Counted from the first letter of the stretch, positions 17,055 through 24,835 are shown. The stretch is 61,840 bases of DNA from an uncultured Eubacteriales bacterium (GCA_902783575.1 CACZRP010000057.1:1-61840), one strand, 5' to 3'. A program made the numbers and translations. Notes: generated by a model from the sequence alone, not told the origin.

Positions 17055-17942
17055 CAGACCCAGGCGGATGTTCATATTCTGGATGGCCGCGCCGGAGGCG
17101 CCTTTGCCGAGATTGTCAAAAACGGCTGTCAGCAGGATCCGGTCCCCGTTTCCGAGAACGCTGACCTGCATGGTGTCCTTGCCGCTGAGGGCGTTGGCGG
17201 CCAGCATGGCATCTTCCGGCTTCGTCAGGCTGATGAGGGGGCCATGATACCAGTCGCCGTAGACCTCCCGGATCCTCTCGGGGCCCGCCTGCAGCTGAGA
17301 AGCGAAGACCGGCACCGTCACCGCCATGCCGCTGTAAAAGTCAGCAACGATGGGACTGAAGATAGGCGCGTTTTTAAGGCCGCACAGCTTGACCATTTCG
17401 GGAAGATGCTTGTGGGACTGTCCCAGGGCATACTGCCGTGGGGAGTCCAGCTCCTTGTCCCGGTAGGAGGCTTCGTACTGGGAAATCATTTTGGCGCCGC
17501 CGCCGGAGTAGCCGGTGACGGAGAAGCAGGTCAGCAGCGCGTCCGGGGACAGGAGCCCTTCCTTAATGAGGGGAGCCACCAGAGCGATAAAGCCGGAGGC
17601 GTGACAGCCGGGATTCGCGATGCGGCTGCTTTTCTGAATCTTTTCTCTCTGGCTCTTCAGCTCCGGGAAGCCGTAGGTCCAGTCTTCCAGGGTCCGGTGG
17701 GCGGTAGAGGTATCGATAATAACGGAATCTTTTCCTGCCAGGGAAACGGATTCCACCGCCGCCGGATCGGGCAGGCAGAGGAAGCTCACATCGGCGCTGG
17801 CGATCGCCTCTTTTCTGGCTTCGGGGTCTTTTCGGACAGCATCGGGAAGGGTGATCAGTGTAATATCATCCCTGTTCTGGAGGCGGCTTCTCAGCCGAAG
17901 TCCTGTGGTTCCGTTGCTGCCGTCAATAAATATCTTAATCAT
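17028..17942 (-). CDS. argC: N-acetyl-gamma-glutamyl-phosphate reductase, short (type 2) form
   Basis: A 304-residue ArgC. The N-terminal NAD(P)-binding motif reads KIFIDGSNGTTGLRLRSRL rather than the more usual GASGYTG, and the catalytic Cys is in ANPGCHASGF. This matches the less common ArgC form found in rhizobia and some others, not the common 340-residue clostridial form. ATG 17942 is chosen because ACGGAGA lies ten bases upstream and the fold starts directly with MIKIFIDG. First gene of the arg transcript, with a consensus promoter and two ArgR-like boxes upstream. Its 3' end is tandemly duplicated. Confidence 0.9.
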   Translation of the reverse strand: MIKIFIDGSNGTTGLRLRSRLQNRDDITLITLPDAVRKDPEARKEAIASADVSFLCLPDPAAVESVSLAGKDSVIIDTSTAHRTLEDWTYGFPELKSQREKIQKSSRIANPGCHASGFIALVAPLIKEGLLSPDALLTCFSVTGYSGGGAKMISQYEASYRDKELDSPRQYALGQSHKHLPEMVKLCGLKNAPIFSPIVADFYSGMAVTVPVFASQLQAGPERIREVYGDWYHGPLISLTKPEDAMLAANALSGKDTMQVSVLGNGDRILLTAVFDNLGKGASGAAIQNMNIRLGLEETTGLVL

Positions 17943-17982
17943 AAACAGAATCTCCGTGAAATGATATGCAAAGTAAACGTGT

Positions 17983-17996
17983 TGAATAATTATAGA
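17983..17996. promoter_or_regulatory. Candidate second ArgR box over the argC -10
   Basis: TGAATAATTATAGA keeps one perfect ARG-box half (TGAAT) and a degenerate second half. It overlaps the -10, and lies 42 bp (four helical turns) from the first box, as expected for ArgR hexamers binding paired sites. Confidence 0.45.
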
Positions 17997-18017
17997 AGAA
18001 AACTGGAAGAAAGTCAA
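17989..18017 (-). promoter_or_regulatory. Promoter of the arginine operon
   Basis: On the minus strand TTGACT (18017-18012), a 17-bp spacer and TATAAT (17994-17989) form a near-consensus promoter about 45 bp ahead of argC. The -10 is overlapped by an ArgR-like box. Confidence 0.8.
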
Positions 18018-18024
18018 TAAAACA

Positions 18025-18038
18025 TGCATATATATTCA
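18025..18038. promoter_or_regulatory. Candidate ArgR box upstream of the argC -35
   Basis: TGCATATATATTCA differs from the ARG-box core TGAAT-N4-ATTCA at one position and sits eight bases upstream of the -35 of the arg promoter. Confidence 0.55.
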
Positions 18039-18097
18039 ATATTTGTGTATAATATATAAATTTGCCCGCTCCCCGGCGGCTGGTGTGGAGAAGATGA

Positions 18098-18176
18098 ACA
18101 TAGAAAGGCAGTTCCGGGAGTCGGGCCGGCAAAAAAACATAGAAAAGTCATTCCGGGAAGCAGGCCGGCAAAAAAA
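18098..18176. repeat. Imperfect 39-bp tandem direct repeat upstream of the flavodoxin gene
   Basis: Two copies that start ACATAGAAA, share TTCCGGGA and end GGCCGGCAAAAAAAC lie back to back, 39 bp apart, just before the promoter. No gene is evident here. Confidence 0.8.
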
Positions 18177-18177
18177 C

Positions 18178-18206
18178 TTGAATCTACCCTGGGGGGCGGG
18201 TATAAT
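18178..18206 (+). promoter_or_regulatory. Promoter for the flavodoxin-like gene
   Basis: TTGAAT (18178-18183), a 17-bp spacer and TATAAT (18201-18206) lie 30 bp ahead of the start codon. Confidence 0.65.
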
Positions 18207-18235
18207 GGATAGAAAAGTCCAAAGGGGGAGTGACC

Positions 18236-18805
18236 ATGTGGCAGAGACAGGAAGCGGCCGGAACGGCGGTGATTTATGAGACCCGCACCGGGACCTGCCG
18301 CTGGTACGCGGAGAGAATCGCGGACCGACGGGAGGCGGAGCTTTTTGAGGTGCGCCAGGCAAAGCTCAGTGTCATTAAGGGCTTCCAGACCCTGGTCTGG
18401 ATACTGCCAGTCTATGACGGCCATCTGGAAGGCCTCGACAGCCTGACCAGCGTCTACCCCAAGCTGATGAAGGTGACAAGATCCTATGCGGACGATCTGG
18501 GCGGCGCCGGCGGTGAGAAACGGATTGCTCTTCTGGCGGTGGGCCTGGCGGATGAAAAGGCCGCCTTTGCCAGCGGCGCGCTGGATCTGCCGGAGGTCCT
18601 GGAGAATGTGCCTCTGTTTTATGCCCGGGGGCGTCTCATCCGGGAGAATCTGGACTGGAAAGGACAGATGCGGCTGGAGATCCTGGAAAAAGCGCCTGAA
18701 AACACCGTGCCTGCCTGGGCGGCGGATATTATTCATAAGGATATGGATCTCACAGAGGAAGCATATATCGATCCCGTGCTGGATCTGATTGACGGAAGAT
18801 TTTGA
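18236..18805 (+). CDS. Flavodoxin-like protein
   Basis: A 189-residue protein with the flavodoxin phosphate-binding loop near its start (AVIYETRTGTCRWYAERIA, compare S/T-x-T-G-x-T) and the FMN-loop-like segment WILPVYDGHLEG near residue 60. The alternating strand and helix pattern fits a flavodoxin fold of the HemG/menaquinone-dependent oxidase-like group; the partner is unknown. ATG 18236 is taken because AAAGGGGGAG lies upstream; a GTG six bases earlier is also in frame. It is followed closely by the NUDIX gene. Confidence 0.7.
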   Translation: MWQRQEAAGTAVIYETRTGTCRWYAERIADRREAELFEVRQAKLSVIKGFQTLVWILPVYDGHLEGLDSLTSVYPKLMKVTRSYADDLGGAGGEKRIALLAVGLADEKAAFASGALDLPEVLENVPLFYARGRLIRENLDWKGQMRLEILEKAPENTVPAWAADIIHKDMDLTEEAYIDPVLDLIDGRF

Positions 18806-18822
18806 TATTGGTATAGGTATAG

Positions 18823-19539
18823 ATGGACATTGATATTGGTACAGGAATGGAAGAACATAACATACTGAAAGAAGAAATGCTGGAAATCCGGGACGAGAAG
18901 GGAACGCCCACGGGCATCATCAAGCCCCGCTCTCTGGTCCACCGGGACGGGGACCTTCATGGCTGCAGCCATATCTGGGTCGTGCGGCTGAGAAAGCCCG
19001 CCGAGGGCGAGAACGGATATCAGATGCAGGTGCTGCTGCAGCGCCGGAGCCGGAACAAGGATTCCTTCCCCGGTCTGCTGGATATTTCTTCCGCGGGCCA
19101 TCTGGACCCGGGAGAGACCTACGAGTCCGGCGCCTGGCGGGAGCTGTCGGAGGAGCTGGGAATCAGGGAAGCGGATATTGCCGGCGGCCGGCTGAGATAT
19201 CTTTTCATGTTCCGCAATGAATACCAGACCGAGTTTTACGGCAAGCCGTTCCATGACAACGAGCTGGACGCGGTTTACCTGGCGGAGGTGAATCAGCCGG
19301 AAAGCTTCTTTTCTCCCCAGCCGGAGGAGATTGAGGAAGTCATCTGGATGGATGCCAGGAAGGTGCTGGAGGAAAAACGGGCGAGAAATCCCGAATACTG
19401 CCTTCCCCGCTGGGAGTTTGAGGAGCTGTATCCCCATCTTCAGGCCTTTGAAAAATTCGCCAATGAGGGGCATGAATGGACCTGGAAGGAATATATCAGG
19501 AAAAACTATCAGAACTGGAAGCCCCAGGCGCGTAATTAA
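18823..19539 (+). CDS. NUDIX hydrolase (isopentenyl-diphosphate isomerase-like)
   Basis: A 238-residue NUDIX protein; the box GHLDPGETYESGAWRELSEELGI (about residues 92-114) matches GX5EX7REUXEEXGU in full. The N-terminal part (ILKEEMLEIRDEKGTPTG) and LVHRDGDLHGCSHIWVV resemble the Idi-like/YfcD group, in which the substrate is an uncertain diphosphate. The start is uncertain: the ATG at 18823 lacks a clear ribosome binding site, and a second in-frame ATG at 18847 is equally possible. A near-duplicate of the sequence TTGATATTGGTA-AGG occurs 28 bp apart around the start. Confidence 0.82.
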   Translation: MDIDIGTGMEEHNILKEEMLEIRDEKGTPTGIIKPRSLVHRDGDLHGCSHIWVVRLRKPAEGENGYQMQVLLQRRSRNKDSFPGLLDISSAGHLDPGETYESGAWRELSEELGIREADIAGGRLRYLFMFRNEYQTEFYGKPFHDNELDAVYLAEVNQPESFFSPQPEEIEEVIWMDARKVLEEKRARNPEYCLPRWEFEELYPHLQAFEKFANEGHEWTWKEYIRKNYQNWKPQARN

Positions 19540-19555
19540 AATAGTTTAAAAAGCG

Positions 19556-19584
19556 TTGCAAAGAAGCGGTTGATAGTTTACAAT
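19556..19584 (+). promoter_or_regulatory. Promoter for the aldo/keto reductase gene
   Basis: TTGCAA (19556-19561), a 17-bp spacer and TACAAT (19579-19584) lie about 70 bp ahead of the start. Confidence 0.55.
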
Positions 19585-19651
19585 AGAACTATCTATGCGG
19601 CTTGTGATTGCAGCGACTTTCAAGACCGTGATATTTGAAGGAGGAACGAAA

Positions 19652-20776
19652 ATGAGTGAGTATTTTGGCAAAAATGTGCCGAAACTGGGTTTTGGCCTGA
19701 TGCGTCTTCCCCGTGTCCAGGGCGCCGAGAAGGATACCATCGACATCGAAGAGACTTCCCGGATGGTGGATGCTTTCCTGGAAGCCGGCCTGACCTATTT
19801 TGATACGGCTTATGTTTACGGCGGCTCTGAGGAAGCCACCGGCAAGGCTCTGGTTGCCCGTCACCCCAGAGACAAATATACCATCGCTACCAAGCTGAAC
19901 GCCGGCGCCGCCAAGGACGAGGCCGATGCGAAGCAGCAGATCTATACCAGCCTGGAAAGACTGGGCACCGACTATATTGACTATTACCTGCTTCACGCCA
20001 TTGGAGCCGGCAACCTTCCCAAATACAATGAGTATGGTCTGTGGGATTACGTGAAAGAGCTGAAGGAAAAGGGAATTGTCCGTCACTACGGCTTCTCCTT
20101 CCATGACAGCCCTGAGCTGCTGGACCAGATCCTGACCGATCATCCGGATGTGGAATTTGTTCAGCTCCAGATCAACTATGCTGACTGGGAAGACAAGAAT
20201 GTCCAGTCCCGCGCCTGCTACGAAGTCTGCCGCAAGCACGGCAAATCCGTAGTGGTCATGGAGCCTGTCAAAGGCGGCACTCTGGCCAACCTGCCCGAGA
20301 AGATCGCGGCTCCCATGAAAGCCTTCAATCCCGAAGTTTCCTATGCTTCCTGGGCCATCCGCTTTGTCGCTTCCCAGGAGGGCATTCTGACTGTTCTGTC
20401 TGGTATGTCCAACCTGGAGCAGATGGAAGACAACCTTTCCTACATGAAAGACTTCAAGCCTCTGACTGAAGAAGAGTATGCCGTCATCGCCCAGGTCCAG
20501 AAGAATCTGGCCAGCGTCGACACCATCCCCTGCACCTCCTGCCGTTACTGCACCCCCGGATGTCCCATGGAAATCAACATCCCTGGCATCTTCGGCGTCA
20601 TGAATAACTACCTCATCTACGAGCAGCTGGACAGCGCCAAGAAAAGCTATGCCTGGAGAACCGAAAAGGGCGGCAAAGCCAGCGACTGCATCCAGTGCGG
20701 CCAGTGCGAGGAGCAGTGCCCGCAGCACATTCACATTATTGAACAGCTGCAGAAGGCTGCCTCCATTCTGGAGTAA
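19652..20776 (+). CDS. Aldo/keto reductase with C-terminal ferredoxin domain
   Basis: A 374-residue protein. Residues 1-270 are the AKR barrel with FDTAYVYGG (catalytic Asp and Tyr), the Lys in TIATKLN and the His in YYLLHAIG. Residues 285-370 carry two [4Fe-4S] motifs, CTSCRYCTPGCP and CIQCGQCEEQCP. This layout belongs to the iron-sulfur aldo/keto reductases of anaerobes, thought to couple ferredoxin or NAD(P)H to carbonyl reduction; the substrate is unknown. ATG 19652 follows GAAGGAGG. It has its own promoter and terminator. Confidence 0.92.
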   Translation: MSEYFGKNVPKLGFGLMRLPRVQGAEKDTIDIEETSRMVDAFLEAGLTYFDTAYVYGGSEEATGKALVARHPRDKYTIATKLNAGAAKDEADAKQQIYTSLERLGTDYIDYYLLHAIGAGNLPKYNEYGLWDYVKELKEKGIVRHYGFSFHDSPELLDQILTDHPDVEFVQLQINYADWEDKNVQSRACYEVCRKHGKSVVVMEPVKGGTLANLPEKIAAPMKAFNPEVSYASWAIRFVASQEGILTVLSGMSNLEQMEDNLSYMKDFKPLTEEEYAVIAQVQKNLASVDTIPCTSCRYCTPGCPMEINIPGIFGVMNNYLIYEQLDSAKKSYAWRTEKGGKASDCIQCGQCEEQCPQHIHIIEQLQKAASILE

Positions 20777-20847
20777 GGGTGAGCCGTTTTTAGCGCAAGG
20801 CCGAGTTCTTTTTAGAGCAACGCCGAGCTCTTCTATTTAACAAAATC

Positions 20848-20877
20848 GTCCCCGGAGAATCCTCCGGGGACTTTTTT
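20848..20877 (+). terminator. Intrinsic terminator after the aldo/keto reductase gene
   Basis: GTCCCCGGAG and CTCCGGGGAC form a perfect 10-bp stem with a 4-nt loop, followed by TTTTTT. Two copies of a TTTTTAG-GCAA-GCCGAG motif lie 22 bp apart directly upstream. Confidence 0.9.
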
Positions 20878-20899
20878 CGTGGGTACGCGGCTTTGCATA

Positions 20900-21796
20900 T
20901 TATTTTCCTGACTCTTTCCTGTATTCCGAAGGCGACAGGCCCACCCGCTCCCGGAAGATCCGGCTGAAATAAAGCTGATCAGGATAGCCCACAGCCTCAG
21001 CGATTTCGGACAGAGGCTCCCCCGTCTGCTCCAGCAGCATCCTCGCCCGTGACAGCCGCAGGGAGGTCAGATAATCCTTGGGCGAAAACCCGGTCTGCTC
21101 CTTGAATATCGATCGGAAGCGGCTCACGCTCAGATGAGCATCGGAGGAGAGCTGTTCAATGGAAAGATCCTCCCGGAAGCGCTGATGAATCTGGGCAATG
21201 GCATTCTGAATCCGGGAGTCCATGGGAGACTTGACGGCGCCCTGATATTCCCGGCCAAGATTCACCAGCAGCGTGGTGATCCGGGTGGAGGCGGAAAGCT
21301 CGAACAGCGGATCCCGGCGGATGAAGTCCTGAAACAGGCCCTCATAGCAGAGACGCAGGGACAGGCCGTCGGAGACGGAAATAAAAGTATGGTTGGGGAT
21401 ACCGCAGCGTTCCACCAGGGAAGCGGCCTCAAAGCCGGTAAAATGAACCCAGTAATACTGTACCTCCTGGGGGCGCTCCGATGTCTCCGGCCGGTTTGGC
21501 TCGTCAGGTTGATGGCCGGAGAGATTTCGCATGGTGTACTGGTAGGCGGTATGGGGATAGTAGAGGATGGCCTGGCCGGGAACCATCCGCAGCATCTTCC
21601 CGTCAATCCAGACATTCATTTCTCCCTTGACCAGGTACTGGAGATAATAGTCTTCCCGGCCGGTGGCGGAACGGCCCATAAAGGGACTGGGCAGCACACA
21701 CAGGCCGGTGCAGTTGGGAATCAGGGCATGGTCCGGACGAGATACATTATCCTCCCCGGCGCCCAGATCGAGATAATAAGACTGATCCGCAGGCAT
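20900..21796 (-). CDS. AraC family transcriptional regulator (sugar-responsive type)
   Basis: A 298-residue regulator with an N-terminal cupin-type sensor (DYYLQYLVKGEMNVWIDGKM; YYWVHFTGFEA near residue 115) and a C-terminal pair of helix-turn-helix motifs (LSIEQLSSDAHLSVSRFRSIF and SEIAEAVGYPDQLYFSRIF). The cupin/AraC layout is common for regulators of carbohydrate genes. It is divergent from the isomerase/oxidoreductase pair and probably controls it. The ribosome binding site GGAGGAAGC is well placed. Confidence 0.9.
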   Translation of the reverse strand: MPADQSYYLDLGAGEDNVSRPDHALIPNCTGLCVLPSPFMGRSATGREDYYLQYLVKGEMNVWIDGKMLRMVPGQAILYYPHTAYQYTMRNLSGHQPDEPNRPETSERPQEVQYYWVHFTGFEAASLVERCGIPNHTFISVSDGLSLRLCYEGLFQDFIRRDPLFELSASTRITTLLVNLGREYQGAVKSPMDSRIQNAIAQIHQRFREDLSIEQLSSDAHLSVSRFRSIFKEQTGFSPKDYLTSLRLSRARMLLEQTGEPLSEIAEAVGYPDQLYFSRIFRERVGLSPSEYRKESGK

Positions 21797-21944
21797 AGCT
21801 TCCTCCTTGCAGGCGATTTATCCATATAATTGATTGATTGATGTATTGGAAATCCATTGAAATCAGCATATATTATAAACATGATAAATGCAAGATCCGA
21901 TCTTGCGAATAATCGAAAAATCTGTTTTGACCTTAGGAGGCACC

Positions 21945-22769
21945 ATGAAGAAATCACTCAACGCATGGACCGTTGCCGAAGAAACCAGCTTTGAGCAGAT
22001 GTTCAAAGAACTGAAGGAAGCCGGATTTGACGGGATCGAGCTCAATGTGGACAAGGAGGGGCATTCGGCTCATTCCCTGACGCTTTCCACCACGGCGGAA
22101 GAACTGGCGGATATCAAAAAGCTCTCCGAAAAATATGATCTTCCCGTAATCAGCATCAGCACTTCCCTTTGGGGCGGGAAAATGGGAACGGATCCCGAGT
22201 TTTCCGAAAAGCTTCTGAAGCAGCAGCTTTTCTGCGCCCAAGCCTTTGGAGCCACCGGCATCCTGGTGGTGCCCGGCGGCGCGTACCCGGGTATTCCGCT
22301 GCTGGAGGACAGAAAGGCCTGCATCGATTTTCTGAAATCCCAGCTCGAGCTGATCCATTCCTACGGGATCTATGTGGGCGTGGAAAATGTCTGGAACGGC
22401 TTTTTCAGCTCGCCTCTGGACATGGCCAGCTTCATTGATGAGGTGGGAGATCCCCTGGTGGGCGCCTATTACGACGTGGGCAATGTCATCGCGTTTTCCT
22501 GGTCCGAGCGCTGGATTGAGGTGCTGGGAAACCGGATCCACAATATCCATGTGAAGGACTTCAAACGAAACCGCGGCATTCACTCCGGCGGCGAATGGAA
22601 AGACGTGCCCTATGGCGATGTCAACTGGAAAGCCGTGATCCCCGCCCTGCGTGCGGCCGGCTTTGACGGCTATCTCACCGGCGAGGTCTTCAGGGAAGAT
22701 CCTAACCAGCCCTGGACCGAGTATTACGCCCACGTGGCCGATGGCATCGGCCAGGTCCTGAATTACTGA
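21945..22769 (+). CDS. Sugar phosphate isomerase/epimerase (xylose-isomerase-like TIM barrel)
   Basis: A 274-residue TIM-barrel protein of the AP-endonuclease 2 superfamily. It shows FDGIELNVDKEGH at the N-terminus, the metal-ligand Glu in YVGVENVWNGF, the Asp/His pair in YYDVGNVIAF and NIHVKDFKR, and the final Glu in LTGEVF. These are the metal ligands of epimerases such as IolE/Hyi/tagatose epimerases. ATG 21945 follows TTAGGAGG. With the downstream Gfo/Idh gene it forms a two-gene catabolic unit under the divergent AraC regulator. Its last 41 bases are tandemly duplicated. Confidence 0.85.
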   Translation: MKKSLNAWTVAEETSFEQMFKELKEAGFDGIELNVDKEGHSAHSLTLSTTAEELADIKKLSEKYDLPVISISTSLWGGKMGTDPEFSEKLLKQQLFCAQAFGATGILVVPGGAYPGIPLLEDRKACIDFLKSQLELIHSYGIYVGVENVWNGFFSSPLDMASFIDEVGDPLVGAYYDVGNVIAFSWSERWIEVLGNRIHNIHVKDFKRNRGIHSGGEWKDVPYGDVNWKAVIPALRAAGFDGYLTGEVFREDPNQPWTEYYAHVADGIGQVLNY

Positions 22770-22811
22770 ACCCACGTGGCCGACGGCATCGGCCAGGTCC
22801 TGAATAACTGA
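22729..22811. repeat. 41-bp tandem duplication of the isomerase gene 3' end
   Basis: 22729-22769 (the last 13 codons and stop) recur at 22771-22811 with two differences (period 42 bp). The second copy is non-coding and fills the gap before the next gene. Confidence 0.95.
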
Positions 22812-22849
22812 CACTTTTGAATTTTTATATTAACAAGGAGAAAATCATC

Positions 22850-23908
22850 ATGACGAAGACAAAAGTTGCCCTCATCGGCTGCGGTACCATTGGACGTTAT
22901 CATCTGGAGCACTTCAAAAAGATGGACGACGTAGAGGTCGTCGGCTGCTGTGATATCATCCCCGAAAGAGCGGAGCAGTATGCCTCCGAAGTCGGAGCCA
23001 AGGCCTTCACTGATTTCAAGCAGATGTACGACGAAGTCAAGCCGGAATGTGTATTCATTGGCATCCCGCCCTACTGCCATGGCGAAGTGGAATTCGAGAC
23101 CATCGCCCGCCGCATCCCCATGTTTGTGGAAAAGCCGGTGGGTCTGGACCCCGCTCAGTTCCTGAAAATCCGTGACATGATTAAGGAAGCAGGCCTGATC
23201 ACCGCCTCCGGCCTGCAGCTGCGCTATGAGAGCAATATTCCCGTGCTGAAGGAATTCGCCAAAAAGCATAAAATTGTGGAAGCCAACCTCATGAGAGTCG
23301 GCGGCATCCCGGATACCCCCTGGTGGAAGGTCCGCGAGCTTTCCGGCGGCCAGCTGGTGGAGCAGACCATTCATCAGGTGGATATGATGAGAAATGTCAT
23401 GGGCGAGGAGCCCGTGGAAGTCTTCTCCTTCGGCGGCAAGGACGTGGTGAAGGGCATTGAGGGCTTTGACGTGGAAGATACCTCCATCTCCCTGGTCCGC
23501 TTTGAATCCGGCGCCCTGGCCACCATGACCACCGGCTGCTATGCCACCGGCGCTGAATGCGCGGACAACAAACTGACCTTCGGCGCGGAAGACGCCCGGG
23601 CTGATTATTATATGTTCGATAAAGTCGCTGTTTACGGCGAAGCGGAGGAGGAACCCGAGCAGGGCGCCAATGCCGAGGTGGTGAAGGGCGACGGCCGCAT
23701 GGTTTCCAAGGGCAGCGCGAAGATCTACAAGCCGGAAGGCGACTGCGGCATGCTCTGCGACCATACCTTCATTGAAGCTGTCCAGACCGGCGATCCCTCC
23801 AAGATCAAATCTCCCTATGAGGATGCAGTCAAATCTGTCCTCTTCACCCTGGCCTGCAACGAATCCATGGAAACAGGCAAGCCTGTCAAGGTGAACGTAA
23901 ATCTGTAA
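22850..23908 (+). CDS. Gfo/Idh/MocA family oxidoreductase
   Basis: A 352-residue NAD(P)-dependent sugar or cyclitol dehydrogenase. The Rossmann motif VALIGCGTIGRYH is at the N-terminus and the catalytic-lysine motif EKPVGLD near residue 95; TIHQVDMMRNVMG supplies the conserved His/Asp region. ATG 22850 follows AAGGAG; an upstream in-frame ATG has no ribosome binding site. It probably acts with the preceding epimerase on the same sugar, in an inositol-like oxidation/isomerisation scheme (inference). Confidence 0.88.
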   Translation: MTKTKVALIGCGTIGRYHLEHFKKMDDVEVVGCCDIIPERAEQYASEVGAKAFTDFKQMYDEVKPECVFIGIPPYCHGEVEFETIARRIPMFVEKPVGLDPAQFLKIRDMIKEAGLITASGLQLRYESNIPVLKEFAKKHKIVEANLMRVGGIPDTPWWKVRELSGGQLVEQTIHQVDMMRNVMGEEPVEVFSFGGKDVVKGIEGFDVEDTSISLVRFESGALATMTTGCYATGAECADNKLTFGAEDARADYYMFDKVAVYGEAEEEPEQGANAEVVKGDGRMVSKGSAKIYKPEGDCGMLCDHTFIEAVQTGDPSKIKSPYEDAVKSVLFTLACNESMETGKPVKVNVNL

Positions 23909-23929
23909 TTCAATCAGGATCAGCGGAGA

Positions 23930-23952
23930 ACACAGGGGACGGTTCTCTGTCT
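23930..23952. repeat. REP-like sequence
   Basis: ACAGGGGACGGTTCTCTGT resembles the GGGGACGGTTC sequences that are dispersed in many anaerobe genomes, often near Y1-type (IS200-like) transposases. Only one copy is visible and no transposase is nearby, so the link is from general knowledge only. Confidence 0.3.
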
Positions 23953-24054
23953 TCCCTCTGGCAGAGAGGATGCCTTCCCCACGCATGTTAATGCTCCTTA
24001 GAGAACCTCCCAAATAAAAGTCTGTTCTCCACCGACAGGAGACAGACGCGCAAG

Positions 24055-24082
24055 ATCCCGGGCAGCCCAGCCCGGGATTTTG
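24055..24082 (+). terminator. Intrinsic terminator after the Gfo/Idh gene
   Basis: ATCCCGGGC and GCCCGGGAT form a perfect 9-bp stem with a 6-nt loop, followed by TTTGTGTTG. Confidence 0.65.
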
Positions 24083-24197
24083 TGTTGTGAATGGTTTTCT
24101 TTGTTCGCTGCTCCGCGGGTAGGAAAAGTGCAGACCGCCAGCCTGCAGGCAGGAAGTTTACGGGCAAATGCCCCGGCCGCCTGCCCGGCCCCGCTGC

Positions 24198-24533
24198 CAG
24201 TAGGAAATTATCAACAAGACGACGTGAATTCCTACCCGGCGGCCATCGGCTGGTAGGAAGTCTATAGTTTTTAGCTGACATTTCCTACTTCCGGGTAGGA
24301 AGTGTTGTCGTTTTCCTGATCAGTTCCTACCACAAGATCTTTTTGAGGACGCCAGCTGGTAGGAAGTCAGCATATTTTTTAACACTCTTCCTACTTTGCA
24401 GTAGGAAGACCGCTCGGATTCCAGCCCATTTCCTACCATCAAAATTCTTTCCGGTAGGAAGTTTACAGCTTTTGGGCTGCACTTCCTACCATCAAGTAGA
24501 AAGTATTGCCGTTTTCTTAAAAACTTCCTACCA
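24198..24533. repeat. Array A: seven phased interrupted palindromes, TAGGAA-N22-TTCCTA
   Basis: Seven units have TAGGAA at 24201, 24254, 24296, 24360, 24402, 24455 and (as TAGAAA) 24497, and TTCCTA at 24229, 24282, 24324, 24388, 24430, 24483 and 24525. Every left-right pair starts exactly 28 bp apart, leaving a 22-bp interior. Interiors differ from unit to unit. Arms extend outward to GGTAGGAA/TTCCTACC in most units and inward to a 10-bp arm in unit 6. Linkers between units are 19, 8, 30, 8, 19 and 8 bp, so they step by 11 bp. Degenerate left arms also occur at 24120 and 24150. No reading frame is convincing here. Function unknown. Confidence 0.95.
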
Positions 24534-24568
24534 CCAAATCGACCAGCCGGTGTTCGCGGGCAGCCGCA

Positions 24569-24835
24569 GGGAGGAGAAATGTTAAAAAAAGACATGACTG
24601 CCTCCCCTTCGGGGAGGAGAAGTGTTGAAAAAGGACATGACTGCCTCCCCTTCGGGGAGGAGAAGTGTTGAAAAAGGACATGACTGCCTCCCCTGCGGGG
24701 AGGAGAAATGCTGAAAAAGGACATGATCTCCTCCCCCATGGGGAGTCAGATCCCAGGAAATTGACATGTTCTCCTCCCCACTGGGGAGGAGATCACCAGG
24801 AATTTGAAGAGATCTCCTCCCCGGCGAGGGAGCTT
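24569..24835. repeat. Array C: six to seven units of a 43-bp repeat with CTCCCC/GGGGAG palindromes
   Basis: GAGGAG-type arms start at 24571, 24614, 24657, 24700, 24743 and 24786, exactly 43 bp apart, with a last degenerate unit near 24829. Each boundary is a palindrome, CCTCCCC-3 nt-GGGGAGG. Units 2 and 3 are nearly identical, while later units diverge between the palindromes. In the last full unit the arms are 9 bp (GGGGAGGAG, CTCCTCCCC) and flank exactly 22 bp, the same interior as array A. The array ends about 30 bp before the stop codon of the ITPase-like gene. Confidence 0.93.

Noticed and set aside
18043..18279. Small protein-coding gene before the flavodoxin gene
   Set aside because: The frame is made of the 39-bp direct repeat, has no ribosome binding site, and overlaps a better promoter and gene start.
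24150..24155. Additional full units of array A left of 24198
   Set aside because: TAGGAA at 24120 and CAGGAA at 24150 are present, but no TTCCTA occurs 28 bp downstream of either, so they are at most decayed half units.
24343..24585. Coding frame inside array A
   Set aside because: The 80-codon frame exists only because the repeats lack stops; its composition is irregular and there is no initiation signal.
24198..24835. CRISPR array in the 24-kb region
   Set aside because: Palindromic repeats alternate with constant-length interiors, but the interiors are only 22 bp, linkers vary in 11-bp steps, repeats are short, some interiors in array C are near-identical, and no cas gene lies in the window.
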